Positions 32,938-39,608 of a DNA stretch of 64,000 nucleotides are shown in pieces. This stretch comes from an uncultured Prevotellaceae bacterium (GTDB lineage Bacteria; Bacteroidota; Bacteroidia; Bacteroidales; Bacteroidaceae), in contig CAMVOK010000018.1 in the NCBI GenBank assembly GCA_947169115.1, positions 1 through 64,000 of the forward strand, written 5' to 3'. The notes under the pieces were generated by a model that made no database searches, was not told the DNA's origin, and saw only the letters and a program-made list of their open reading frames with translations. Position numbers and translations under genes: made by a program. Within the stretch, counting starts at the first letter, position 1; each line of letters opens with the position of its first letter.

Positions 32938-34416
32938 TTAACCAAAGAGTTCCCTTACTGCTTCGGCGACACGACGGACGGGGACGAGGTCGAGTTTGAG
33001 GCGCTTCTGGTCGATGCCTTTAAGCCCCTGAGCAGGGACAAGCATACGACGGAAACCGAGTTTCTCGGCCTCGGCGATGCGCTGTTCCAAACGGGCGACA
33101 GGACGAATCTCACCAGAGAGTCCTACCTCACCGCACATGCAAGTATCTGTGTCGATGGCAGCATCCACGTTGCTTGACAGTACGGCAGCAATGACGCTGA
33201 GATCCATGGCAGGGTCGGTGACGCGCAGACCGCCGGCGATGTTCAGGAAAACATCCTTTTGTGCCAACTTGAAGCCGACGCGTTTCTCCAATACGGCCAG
33301 TAACATGCCCAGGCGGCGATTGTCAAAACCTGTGGCAGAACGTTGTGGGGTACCGTAGGCGGCAGTGCTGACAAGAGCCTGTGTCTCGATGAGTAAGGGA
33401 CGCACGCCCTCTATGGCGGCGCAGATGGCGATGCCACTCAGTCCCTCGCGCCCTTCGGTCAGTAGCAGTTCGCTGGGGTTGCTGACTTGGCGCAGTCCTC
33501 CTTGCAACATCTCGTAGATGCCCAGCTCGGATGTACTGCCGAAGCGGTTCTTCTGGCTACGCAGAATGCGGTACATATAGTGTTGGTCGCCCTCGAATTG
33601 CAGGACGCAATCGACAATGTGTTCCAACACTTTCGGACCGGCCAGCGTGCCTTCCTTCGTGATATGACCAATGAGAATGATACTTGGACCTCCCGACTTG
33701 GCATATTTCAGCAGTGAAGCTGCGCACTCGCGAATCTGGCTGAGGCTACCAGGCGACGACTCTACGGTCTCCGTGGATATCGTCTGTATCGAGTCGATGA
33801 CCACGATGTCGGGCTGCTCCGCTTCGATGTGTTCGTAGATGGCTTCGAGGGAGGTTTCACAGAGAACAAGTAGGGAGCAAGGAGCAAGGGGCAAGGGACA
33901 AGAGGATACATTTGTCTTTTGTGAGTTATTTAGGGAGTCAAGTTCATTACTCATGCTCCTTGCTCCTTGTCCCTTGCTCCCAATTAATCTATCCGCCCTC
34001 AGTTTTATCTGTCTTGCGCTCTCTTCACCGCTAACGTATAGAATTTTTTTGTTTTGCAGGCGAAGTACAGTTTGCAAGATGAGCGTGCTCTTGCCGATGC
34101 CGGGCTCACCACCCAGTAAGACGAGGCTTCCCATAACTAATCCTCCGCCCAGTACGCGGTTCAGTTCCCCGTCGCCCATGTCGATGCGCACCTCTGCATC
34201 AGCCTGGATTTTATGCAAGGGTAAAGCCTCCCCTTTGCTCCCCCCGAGTGGGGACAATGAAGACGCTCCCCCTCGGGGGAGATGGAAGGGGGCTTGGGCT
34301 TTTACCCTAAATTCCTTCATCGTATTCCAACGGCCACAGCTGGGGCACTTTCCCACCCATTTTGTTGCCTCCTGTCCGCATTCCTCGCAGACATACATTA
34401 TCTTGTCTTTTGCCAT
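32938..34416 (-). CDS. radA: DNA repair protein RadA/Sms with two repeat-derived insertions
   Basis: RecA-like branch-migration protein in recombinational repair. The start at 34416 was chosen because a perfect promoter covers the longer alternative ATG at 34449. The zinc finger uses Cys10, Cys13, Cys24 and Cys27 (CEECG...CPSCG). Walker A is GGEPGIGKST (102-111), the KNRFG motif is in SQKNRFGSTSELG, and a Lon-like domain follows. Residues of about 40-66 (LPRGGASSLSPLGGSKGEA) come from a family B palindrome between zinc finger and ATPase. Residues of about 147-183 (KGQGARSMSNE ... SSCPLPLAPC) are a family A insertion within the ATPase, before the VLCETSLEAIYEH strand. The total of 492 is about 35-40 over usual. 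It is convergent with the efflux pump. Confidence 0.93.
   Translation of the reverse strand: MAKDKIMYVCEECGQEATKWVGKCPSCGRWNTMKEFRVKAQAPFHLPRGGASSLSPLGGSKGEALPLHKIQADAEVRIDMGDGELNRVLGGGLVMGSLVLLGGEPGIGKSTLILQTVLRLQNKKILYVSGEESARQIKLRADRLIGSKGQGARSMSNELDSLNNSQKTNVSSCPLPLAPCSLLVLCETSLEAIYEHIEAEQPDIVVIDSIQTISTETVESSPGSLSQIRECAASLLKYAKSGGPSIILIGHITKEGTLAGPKVLEHIVDCVLQFEGDQHYMYRILRSQKNRFGSTSELGIYEMLQGGLRQVSNPSELLLTEGREGLSGIAICAAIEGVRPLLIETQALVSTAAYGTPQRSATGFDNRRLGMLLAVLEKRVGFKLAQKDVFLNIAGGLRVTDPAMDLSVIAAVLSSNVDAAIDTDTCMCGEVGLSGEIRPVARLEQRIAEAEKLGFRRMLVPAQGLKGIDQKRLKLDLVPVRRVAEAVRELFG
33869..33983 (+). repeat. family A element inside radA
   Basis: Left arm AGCAAGG heptamers (33874-33901), core GAGGATACATTTGTC (33903-33917) to AAGTTCATTACTCATGCTCC (33940-33959), right arm CCTTGCT-type heptamers (33957-33982). 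The arms are nearly fully complementary. It is antisense to the gene and open in the frame used. Confidence 0.88.
34211..34308. repeat. family B element inside radA
   Basis: Outer inverted repeat GGGTAAAGCCTCCCC (34219-34233) pairs with GGGGGCTTGGGCTTTTACCC (34289-34308). Inside are smaller palindromes (CTCCCCCCGAGTGGGGAC and CTCCCCCTCGGGGGAGATGG). It encodes part of the RadA linker in frame. Confidence 0.8.
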
Positions 34417-34446
34417 TTGCGAATTTTTTCGTTGCGAAATTTTTCG

Positions 34447-34478
34447 CAAAGATAACGCAAACTGAGCGAAACGCCAAA
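34447..34478 (-). promoter_or_regulatory. radA promoter
   Basis: TATCTTTG (34454-34447, minus), 20 bp, TTTG (34478-34475, minus), about 31 bp upstream of the start at 34416. Confidence 0.75.
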
Positions 34479-34548
34479 TTTCTATGAGTCTTATAAAAAG
34501 AGTATCTTGGATTTCATCCCACCTTTTCTCGCTGACCTGAAAGATTCG

Positions 34549-34971
34549 TTAGGTTGTTATTGATGCCTTTATTTGCATTAGCACCTCCTGTGACCAGCCC
34601 ATGTCGCGGCCGGTGTGGATGTGGAGTTTGCCCGATGGGGTGGTGATGACGATTTGGTAGTCGTTGGGAAAATAGGGGATGATGGCCGCATTGTTGATGG
34701 TGAGACCCGTGATGTCGCGTTTGTGGATAATCGTATTATTGAAGACAAGGAAACCCATATCATCCCGTCCGCCGTGGTCATAGACGAGGATAACCCCGTC
34801 CCGTTCATTACCTCGCAAGGGGTCTGCGACGATGATGTGGTCGGGTTCGCCCATCGATGCTGTGGCTTGCTCCCAAGCGTCGGGGACAGGTTCGTTTTTA
34901 GAGTGACGTTTCCAGTATATGCCGCCAATGGGAATGCATAGAACGGCACAAAGTATGATTAAGAGTACCAT
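34549..34971 (-). CDS. hypothetical membrane-anchored protein
   Basis: I do not recognise this family. The 140 residues begin with one hydrophobic segment (MVLLIILCAVLCIPIGGIYW), followed by a basic stop-transfer stretch (KRHSKN) and a mixed alpha/beta domain with MGEPDHIIVADPLRGNERDG and NNTIIHKRDITGLTINNAAI. The topology suggests a single-pass protein with its main part outside or in the cytoplasm; it cannot be decided. It starts 5 bp after the AlkZ-related gene, so the two are probably co-transcribed. Confidence 0.7.
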   Translation of the reverse strand: MVLLIILCAVLCIPIGGIYWKRHSKNEPVPDAWEQATASMGEPDHIIVADPLRGNERDGVILVYDHGGRDDMGFLVFNNTIIHKRDITGLTINNAAIIPYFPNDYQIVITTPSGKLHIHTGRDMGWSQEVLMQIKASITT

Positions 34972-34976
34972 GAGGC

Positions 34977-35648
34977 TTATAGTTTCAGCAGTTTGTCGAT
35001 TTGCTTCGTAGTGGCGTAGGGTAGGAGGGCGGAGAGGTGGTCGTGCATCCGTCGGAAGGATTCTTCGGGTGTGCGGTCACAAAAGCAAGCATCGCGACCC
35101 AATAACTCCTCTGGCGTGGTAAGCAGTGACCAACCCCAACCATACTCGCGGTTGTGACGGTCGCGCGGATAGATGAAGTCCTCCGTGATGATGTGACAGC
35201 CCATTTGCAGACGGGTGATATAGGAATCGAAGCGACTACGCATCTTGGGTCCCGTGAAGCCACACTCGGCTCGTAACTGGCGCGTGATGAGGCTGCCGTG
35301 TTGACGAAGCATTTGCAGTATCATGTCCTCAATGGTACCTTCCTTGGGTACGGGCATACGGCTACGACGGTAGTTATAAAGGTCGGGCCACCATTGGCGG
35401 CTGACAAAACCAGCCTTCCCGGCAAAGAACTTGCCATAGACACAGGGACTTTCCTGGATGATGGGACCTTTCCACTTCCACAAAGGCCAGTCCCAACCGC
35501 CATCGGGAAACACTACATACCGACATTCCTCATCGGCCATCTCTTCAGCCGAGAAACTGGGGATGCCGCTGTCCAATAGGGGCAGGAAACCAATCTCCTG
35601 AATGAGTTCCATCATGCCCATCTGGTCGTGTATCTCAAATTGTCTCAT
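34977..35648 (-). CDS. AlkZ-related (winged-helix) protein
   Basis: A 223-residue protein resembling the small AlkZ-related proteins of Bacteroidales, distant relatives of the YcaQ/AlkZ glycosylase family, which unhooks DNA crosslinks. Visible traits are MGMMELIQEIGFLPLLDSGI near the N-terminus, the aromatic block DGGWDWPLWKWKGPI near 49-63, and a winged-helix-like EDMILQMLRQHGSLITRQLR (about 105-125). The full glycosylase core of AlkZ (over 350 residues) is absent, so activity is uncertain. An unusual set of CCGTCA/TGACGG inverted repeats lies just upstream of its start. Confidence 0.65.
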   Translation of the reverse strand: MRQFEIHDQMGMMELIQEIGFLPLLDSGIPSFSAEEMADEECRYVVFPDGGWDWPLWKWKGPIIQESPCVYGKFFAGKAGFVSRQWWPDLYNYRRSRMPVPKEGTIEDMILQMLRQHGSLITRQLRAECGFTGPKMRSRFDSYITRLQMGCHIITEDFIYPRDRHNREYGWGWSLLTTPEELLGRDACFCDRTPEESFRRMHDHLSALLPYATTKQIDKLLKL

Positions 35649-35703
35649 TCTTATCCTTTTGTCATTAGTATGTCAGTCTGCAGTCAATATATTGATGGGG
35701 ATG

Positions 35704-35754
35704 CCGTCATGGCATTGACGGAAGTACCGTCAAAGTATTGACGGATTTTTGACG
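35704..35754. promoter_or_regulatory. tandem inverted repeats CCGTCA/TGACGG, possible operator
   Basis: CCGTCA (35704-35709) pairs with TGACGG (35716-35721). CCGTCAA (35727-35733) pairs with TTGACGG (35738-35744) around AGTA. A third half-site TTGACG is at 35749-35754. It lies 56-106 bp upstream of the AlkZ-related start. The strict symmetry fits a dimeric regulator binding cooperatively at sites 23 bp apart. Confidence 0.5.
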
Positions 35755-35776
35755 TAGTATTGTTCCCATGCGAACA

Positions 35777-36223
35777 TTACGAGAAGTCAATTTTCTCTTC
35801 ATAATGCTGGAAGTTACGGTTGGTGATGCTGTATCCGTGACAATGGAAGATGTCGAGTATGGCTTCCTGCTGCTCGGGAGTGAGCTTGTAATATCCTCGG
35901 TTGTAACGCCAGAAGTCCGATTCGCTTCGGAAGTAGTGAATAACCTCGAAGCGTACATCAGCATAGTCTTCGTGCCACACATCGGAAAAGAGTGGCCTGA
36001 AGCCCCATGCCAGTCGGATGATACGGAGCTGTCGGTACATCGGGCACTGGTCACCCTTACATGTGGTGGGATAAACGCAGGGACCGTATGTGCTCCGTGT
36101 GCTGACGGCCTGACCAGCGAGCCACCGTGTACATTGTTGTCGGAGTGAACATTGTTCGTTGAAGCATACGATGTACCGACTCGGTACGTCTTCAGGACGG
36201 ATGGTTATCTGTGTTTCTTCCAT
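35777..36223 (-). CDS. DUF6078-like small Bacteroidales protein
   Basis: A 148-residue protein with a cysteine-rich N-terminal half: RYIVCFNEQCSLRQQCTRWL (about 17-36) and PTTCKGDQCPMYRQLRIIRL (about 52-71). This spacing suggests a metal site. The C-terminal half has WRYNRGYYKLTPEQQEAILD then CHGYSITNRNFQHYEEKIDF. It resembles the family I know as DUF6078, of unknown function. Its promoter faces away from GH51: TAACTTTG at 36262-36255 and CTTG at 36286-36283 (minus), 20 bp apart. Confidence 0.7.
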   Translation of the reverse strand: MEETQITIRPEDVPSRYIVCFNEQCSLRQQCTRWLAGQAVSTRSTYGPCVYPTTCKGDQCPMYRQLRIIRLAWGFRPLFSDVWHEDYADVRFEVIHYFRSESDFWRYNRGYYKLTPEQQEAILDIFHCHGYSITNRNFQHYEEKIDFS

Positions 36224-36254
36224 GGTGTATTACCCTCATTCAGTTTTATGTTTA

Positions 36255-36286
36255 CAAAGTTACGATTTACTGGACGGAAACACAAG
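36255..36286 (-). promoter_or_regulatory. promoter of the DUF6078-like gene
   Basis: TAACTTTG on the minus strand (36262-36255) is 20 bp from CTTG (36286-36283), about 32 bp upstream of the ATG at 36223. Confidence 0.6.
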
Positions 36287-36292
36287 ACTTTG

Positions 36293-36324
36293 CTTGTTTT
36301 TTCACATACTTATTTGTATCTTTG
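36293..36324 (+). promoter_or_regulatory. GH51 promoter
   Basis: CTTG (36293-36296), 20 bp, TATCTTTG (36317-36324), 24 bp upstream of the GH51 start. It lies immediately beside the divergent promoter at 36255-36286. Confidence 0.7.
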
Positions 36325-36347
36325 AACTCATATTGTAAAAATTAACC

Positions 36348-38363
36348 ATGAATATGAAGCGATTTATGACAGTGGCTGCCCTTTTGTTGGCAGCGATGAT
36401 GGGCTTACAGGCTCAGAATACATTAAAGGCCCCCAAGGGTGGTAAGGCTATCAGTGACGAACTTATCGGTATCTTCTTCGAGGACATTTCATCGAGTGCC
36501 GACGGTGGACTTTTTGCCGAGTTGACGCAGAACGGTTCGTTTGAGTTTAACCCGACGGAACACGATGGTTGGGGACCGGCCACGGCTTGGAAATTCCTGC
36601 GCCCGGGACACTCGTTGGGACGTATTGAGCCGAAGATGAAACAGCCTCTGAATGATAACAACCCGACATACATGCGCGTCTTTGTCGAGCGCGTCGGTCA
36701 TTACTACGACTTCGACGGTTGGACGGGCGTAGGTCTGCAAAACAACGGTTTCGACGGCATCAGTGTGAAAGCCGGTGCCAAGTATGACTTCTCGGCTTTC
36801 TTCCGCAACAGTGGCGAAGCAACACGAATGCAGGTACGTGTAGCTCTTGTGGTACCTCAAGGCTGGGGCAAGAGCCCAAAACTGCTGGCTGACACCACAC
36901 TACAAATCACGTCCGAGTTCTGGATAAAGAACACAGCCGTGCTGACACCTACCGAGGATGCCACGAACGCTGCTTTGCAGATTCTCGTTCTCACCAAAGG
37001 AGCCATGGACATAGACGAGGTATCGCTCATGCCCGAAGATACGTATAAGGGACATGGCTTGCGCAAGGACTTGGTTCAGGCACTGGCCGACCTGCATCCG
37101 AGGTTCATGCGTTTCCCCGGTGGTTGCATAGTACACGGGGGCGGTGATGGCTTTTGGAACACCTATCGCTGGAAGACGACCATCGGTCCGCGCCACGAGC
37201 GTCGCCATCTGAAGAACACTTGGGGGTATCACCAGTCGATGGGACTTGGCTACTACGAATACTTCCAACTCTGTGAAGACCTCAACATGGCTCCTCTGCC
37301 AATTCTGCCCTGTGGCGTCAGCTGTCAAGGTACGAACGGCGGTTGGGGAATGCGTGGTCAGGCACAGGATGTAGTGCCCATGTTGGAAATGGACGAGTGG
37401 GTGCAGGATGCCCTCGACCTTATAGAGTGGGCGAATGGTGATGTAAACACGACTTGGGGTCGGAAACGTGCCGAACAGGGACATCCCAAACCCTTTGGTC
37501 TGAAATATCTGGGCATTGGTAATGAAGAGAAAATAACCCCTGAGTTTGCCGAGCGTTTCAAATATATGTACGAGCGCGTGACGAAAGCTCATCCCGAAAT
37601 CGTCATTGTGGGTACGGCAGGCCCAGGTTCGCATCCTGGTAATTCCGACTACGACAATGGCTGGAAGTTGGCCGAGGAGATAGGGCTCCCCATCATTGAC
37701 GAACATTATTACGAACCCAACCGCTATTTCCTCACGAGCCGTCAGTACGACAAGTATCCGCGTAACCGAAAGACGAAGGTCTATCTGGGCGAGTATGCCT
37801 CCAAGGACAAGAAACTCATCGATGCGCTGGCCGAGGGACTTTACCTGTTGCACGTCGAGCGCAATGCCGATGTGGTGAGCATGACCTCCTATGCTCCTCT
37901 TTTCGCTCGCAAGGGAGCCACGAACTGGAATCCCGATCTCATATACTTCGATAACGAGCGCCCCATCCTCACTTGTAGTTACTACATCCAACAGATGTTC
38001 GGACAGTCGGCAGGACAGTACTATTATGGCGACTGCATACAATTTTTGAATGAAGAATTAAGAGTGAAGAGTGAAGAATTAAATGGACTGGTAGGTCAGT
38101 CGGTAGTGCTGAACGTGAAGACACGCAAACTCTTCGTTAAGTTGTGCAACGCTGGGGACGAGGCAAAGACGGCCAAGCTCGACCTCCGTCGTTTCGGCTC
38201 AATAAAGACCGCTACGAAGACCGTGCTCTCAGGTTCTCCAGAAAATGAAAACAATTTCGATGCGCAACCCATCGCCCCACAGACGGAGACCGTGAAGATG
38301 CAAAAGCGAATGACTATGGATGTACCTCCCTATAGCTTTATTATGCTGGAGGTGGAGTTATAG
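36348..38363 (+). CDS. alpha-L-arabinofuranosidase, GH51
   Basis: Secreted enzyme of 671 residues that removes arabinofuranose from plant arabinan or arabinoxylan. A signal peptide covers about 1-22 (GLQAQ). A carbohydrate-binding-like module occupies about 65-235. The GH51 barrel carries acid/base Glu393 in YLGIGNEEKIT and nucleophile Glu482 in VYLGEYASKD, with FMRFPGGCIVHGGG before them. Residues of about 566-580 (NEELRVKSEELNG) are encoded by a heptamer array (GAATGAA/GAGTGAA units) between DCIQF and SVVLNVKTRK, a small in-frame insertion. A decayed second copy of its internal and 3' parts is at 45917-46205. It is followed by the macro-like gene. Confidence 0.94.
   Translation: MNMKRFMTVAALLLAAMMGLQAQNTLKAPKGGKAISDELIGIFFEDISSSADGGLFAELTQNGSFEFNPTEHDGWGPATAWKFLRPGHSLGRIEPKMKQPLNDNNPTYMRVFVERVGHYYDFDGWTGVGLQNNGFDGISVKAGAKYDFSAFFRNSGEATRMQVRVALVVPQGWGKSPKLLADTTLQITSEFWIKNTAVLTPTEDATNAALQILVLTKGAMDIDEVSLMPEDTYKGHGLRKDLVQALADLHPRFMRFPGGCIVHGGGDGFWNTYRWKTTIGPRHERRHLKNTWGYHQSMGLGYYEYFQLCEDLNMAPLPILPCGVSCQGTNGGWGMRGQAQDVVPMLEMDEWVQDALDLIEWANGDVNTTWGRKRAEQGHPKPFGLKYLGIGNEEKITPEFAERFKYMYERVTKAHPEIVIVGTAGPGSHPGNSDYDNGWKLAEEIGLPIIDEHYYEPNRYFLTSRQYDKYPRNRKTKVYLGEYASKDKKLIDALAEGLYLLHVERNADVVSMTSYAPLFARKGATNWNPDLIYFDNERPILTCSYYIQQMFGQSAGQYYYGDCIQFLNEELRVKSEELNGLVGQSVVLNVKTRKLFVKLCNAGDEAKTAKLDLRRFGSIKTATKTVLSGSPENENNFDAQPIAPQTETVKMQKRMTMDVPPYSFIMLEVEL
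38043..38085. repeat. in-frame heptamer array in GH51
   Basis: Five units of GAATGAA, GAATTAA, GAGTGAA, GAGTGAA and GAATTAA are read as NEELRVKSEELN. The same unit type forms the spacer at 39184-39222. Confidence 0.75.
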
Positions 38364-38405
38364 GGCATTGAGTATTGAACATTGAGTATTGAACATTCTT
38401 TTATT

Positions 38406-38780
38406 ATGTCAGAAAAACGCACAACTCCAGAACGTATCACCTCCCTTGCACCAGGTGAAATATTTGTCTTTGGTAGCAACCTTGCTGGTATGCACGGTGG
38501 TGGAGCTGCCTACACGGCCTACCGCCATTTCGGTGCCATCATGGGACAAGGCGTAGGACTGCAAGGTCAGAGCTACGGCATCCCCACCATGCAAGGTGGA
38601 CCCGAAACCATCCGTCCATACGTCGATGAATTTATCCAGTTCGCGAAAGACCATCCCGATCTCACGTTCCTCGTTACCCGTATTGGTTGTGGCATTGCCG
38701 GTTTCCGCGATTCCGACATCGCCCCCCTCTTTGCAGAGGCTCACGACGTCCCCAACATTGTCCTGCCAGAAGGATGGTAA
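38406..38780 (+). CDS. macro-like protein, A1S_2505 family (copy 1)
   Basis: A 124-residue protein with FVFGSNLAGMHGGGAAYTAY near 22-41, SYGIPTMQGGPETIRPYVDE near 61-80 and LVTRIGCGIAGFRDSDIAPL. This pattern matches the small macro-like family annotated as A1S_2505 phage non-structural proteins, found in phages and many bacteria, with presumed ADP-ribose-type ligand binding. The ATG at 38406 follows two copies of a 14-bp repeat (ATTGAGTATTGAAC). Copy 2 at 46274 is almost identical in DNA, but ends eight residues later because this copy has TGGTAA where the other has TGGGGG. Confidence 0.85.
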   Translation: MSEKRTTPERITSLAPGEIFVFGSNLAGMHGGGAAYTAYRHFGAIMGQGVGLQGQSYGIPTMQGGPETIRPYVDEFIQFAKDHPDLTFLVTRIGCGIAGFRDSDIAPLFAEAHDVPNIVLPEGW

Positions 38781-38899
38781 ATCTATTTTCCTCCTTACCA
38801 TCATGGGGTTGGGAGGGAAATAACGCTTTGTCCGTCGCTTAAACCGAACGCTTAGGGTTATACATTTCGCATAAATATATTATTTTTATAGTACTATGC

Positions 38900-38931
38900 A
38901 TTGCAAGGTATTATATTTTTACTTAACTTTG
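38900..38931 (+). promoter_or_regulatory. promoter of the PspC/PadR operon
   Basis: A TTG-type -33 box (38901-38903), 20 bp, then TAACTTTG (38924-38931), about 54 bp upstream of the first PspC gene. Confidence 0.65.
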
Positions 38932-38984
38932 CACCGTGAAACCTTGAAAAAGGCATTAAAAACCTAATAAAAACGAATGAGATT

Positions 38985-39182
38985 ATGAATGACAAGCGTT
39001 TTTACCTGTCCGTAAGGGACAAGAAGATTGGTGGTGTATGCGGTGGCATCGCCGAGTATTTTGACATCGACCCATTGTTGGTGCGTATATTGTTCCTTGT
39101 TGCCATTCTGGAGATTGGTGTAGGCTTGTTTGCCTACATCGCCCTGTGGCTGTTGGCACCTCGTAACCCGAACTGGTATTGA
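38985..39182 (+). CDS. PspC-domain protein, short
   Basis: A 65-residue protein consisting of one PspC domain: FYLSVRDKKIGGVCGGIAEY then FDIDPLLVRILFLVAILEIG and YIALWLLAPRNP. PspC domains carry two membrane segments and in phage-shock systems sense envelope stress. It forms an operon with a PadR regulator and a larger PspC protein, the common Bacteroidetes arrangement for envelope-stress sensing (inference). The gap to padR is a GAATGAA/GAGTGAA heptamer array. Confidence 0.9.
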   Translation: MNDKRFYLSVRDKKIGGVCGGIAEYFDIDPLLVRILFLVAILEIGVGLFAYIALWLLAPRNPNWY

Positions 39183-39183
39183 G

Positions 39184-39222
39184 AGTGAAGAATGAAGAGT
39201 GAAGAATGAAGAATTGATTCGT
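39184..39222. repeat. heptamer array between pspC-like and padR genes
   Basis: Units GAGTGAA and GAATGAA fill the intergenic spacer. Reading them from an upstream ATG would add MKNEELIR to PadR, but the true start is more likely 39223. Confidence 0.75.
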
Positions 39223-39549
39223 ATGGATGTAAATAATGCGAAATCACAGATGCGGAAGGGGATGCTGGAGTACTGCATCCTGCTACTGCTGAAACGGGAA
39301 CCGGCCTACGCGAGCGACATCATACGCCAGCTGCAGGAGGCCGAACTGCTGGTGGTGGAGGGAACGCTCTACCCATTGCTCACCCGACTGAAGAAGGACG
39401 GTCTGCTCTCTTACGAATGGCAGGAGAGCACGCAGGGACCGCCACGTAAGTACTATGCCCTGACCGACGAGGGCGAACAGTTCCTGCAGGAACTCGACAT
39501 TGCCTGGGGCGAATTAGACAAAACCGTGAATTACCTAAAGACTTTGTAA
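39223..39549 (+). CDS. PadR family transcriptional regulator
   Basis: A 108-residue winged-helix regulator. MRKGMLEYCILLLLKREPAY opens the helix-turn-helix (about 9-28), followed by SDIIRQLQEAELLVVEGTLY and PLLTRLKKDGLLSYEWQEST, with the strongly conserved GPPRKYYALTDEGEQFL wing (about 75-91). PadR proteins repress nearby operons in response to small ligands. The likely target is its own operon; four CTATAG palindromes at 9-bp spacing just after the gene are a candidate operator. Confidence 0.92.
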   Translation: MDVNNAKSQMRKGMLEYCILLLLKREPAYASDIIRQLQEAELLVVEGTLYPLLTRLKKDGLLSYEWQESTQGPPRKYYALTDEGEQFLQELDIAWGELDKTVNYLKTL

Positions 39550-39552
39550 AAA

Positions 39553-39596
39553 TCTATAGTCCCTATAGTTCCTATAGTATCTATAGTTCCTATAAA
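39553..39596. promoter_or_regulatory. 9-bp tandem repeat with CTATAG palindromes, possible PadR operator
   Basis: TATAGT starts at 39555, 39564, 39573 and 39582, then TATAAA at 39591, an exact 9-bp period. The hexamer CTATAG occurs four times (39554, 39563, 39572, 39581). It occupies the padR to PspC gap. Binding by PadR is inference. Confidence 0.5.
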
Positions 39597-39608
39597 ACAA
39601 TTATAACT

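Noticed and set aside
34417..34449. Longer N-terminus for RadA
   Set aside because: The alternative ATG overlaps a perfect -7 box (34447-34454), so it would precede the transcript start.
36900..38042. Minus-strand open frame of 380 codons opposite GH51
   Set aside because: Shadow of GH51 codon usage; no recognisable motif and the GH51 motifs are on the other strand.
39199..39222. Upstream start for PadR adding MKNEELIR
   Set aside because: These codons are the heptamer spacer; the PadR family begins at about the MRKGMLEY block shortly after the chosen ATG.
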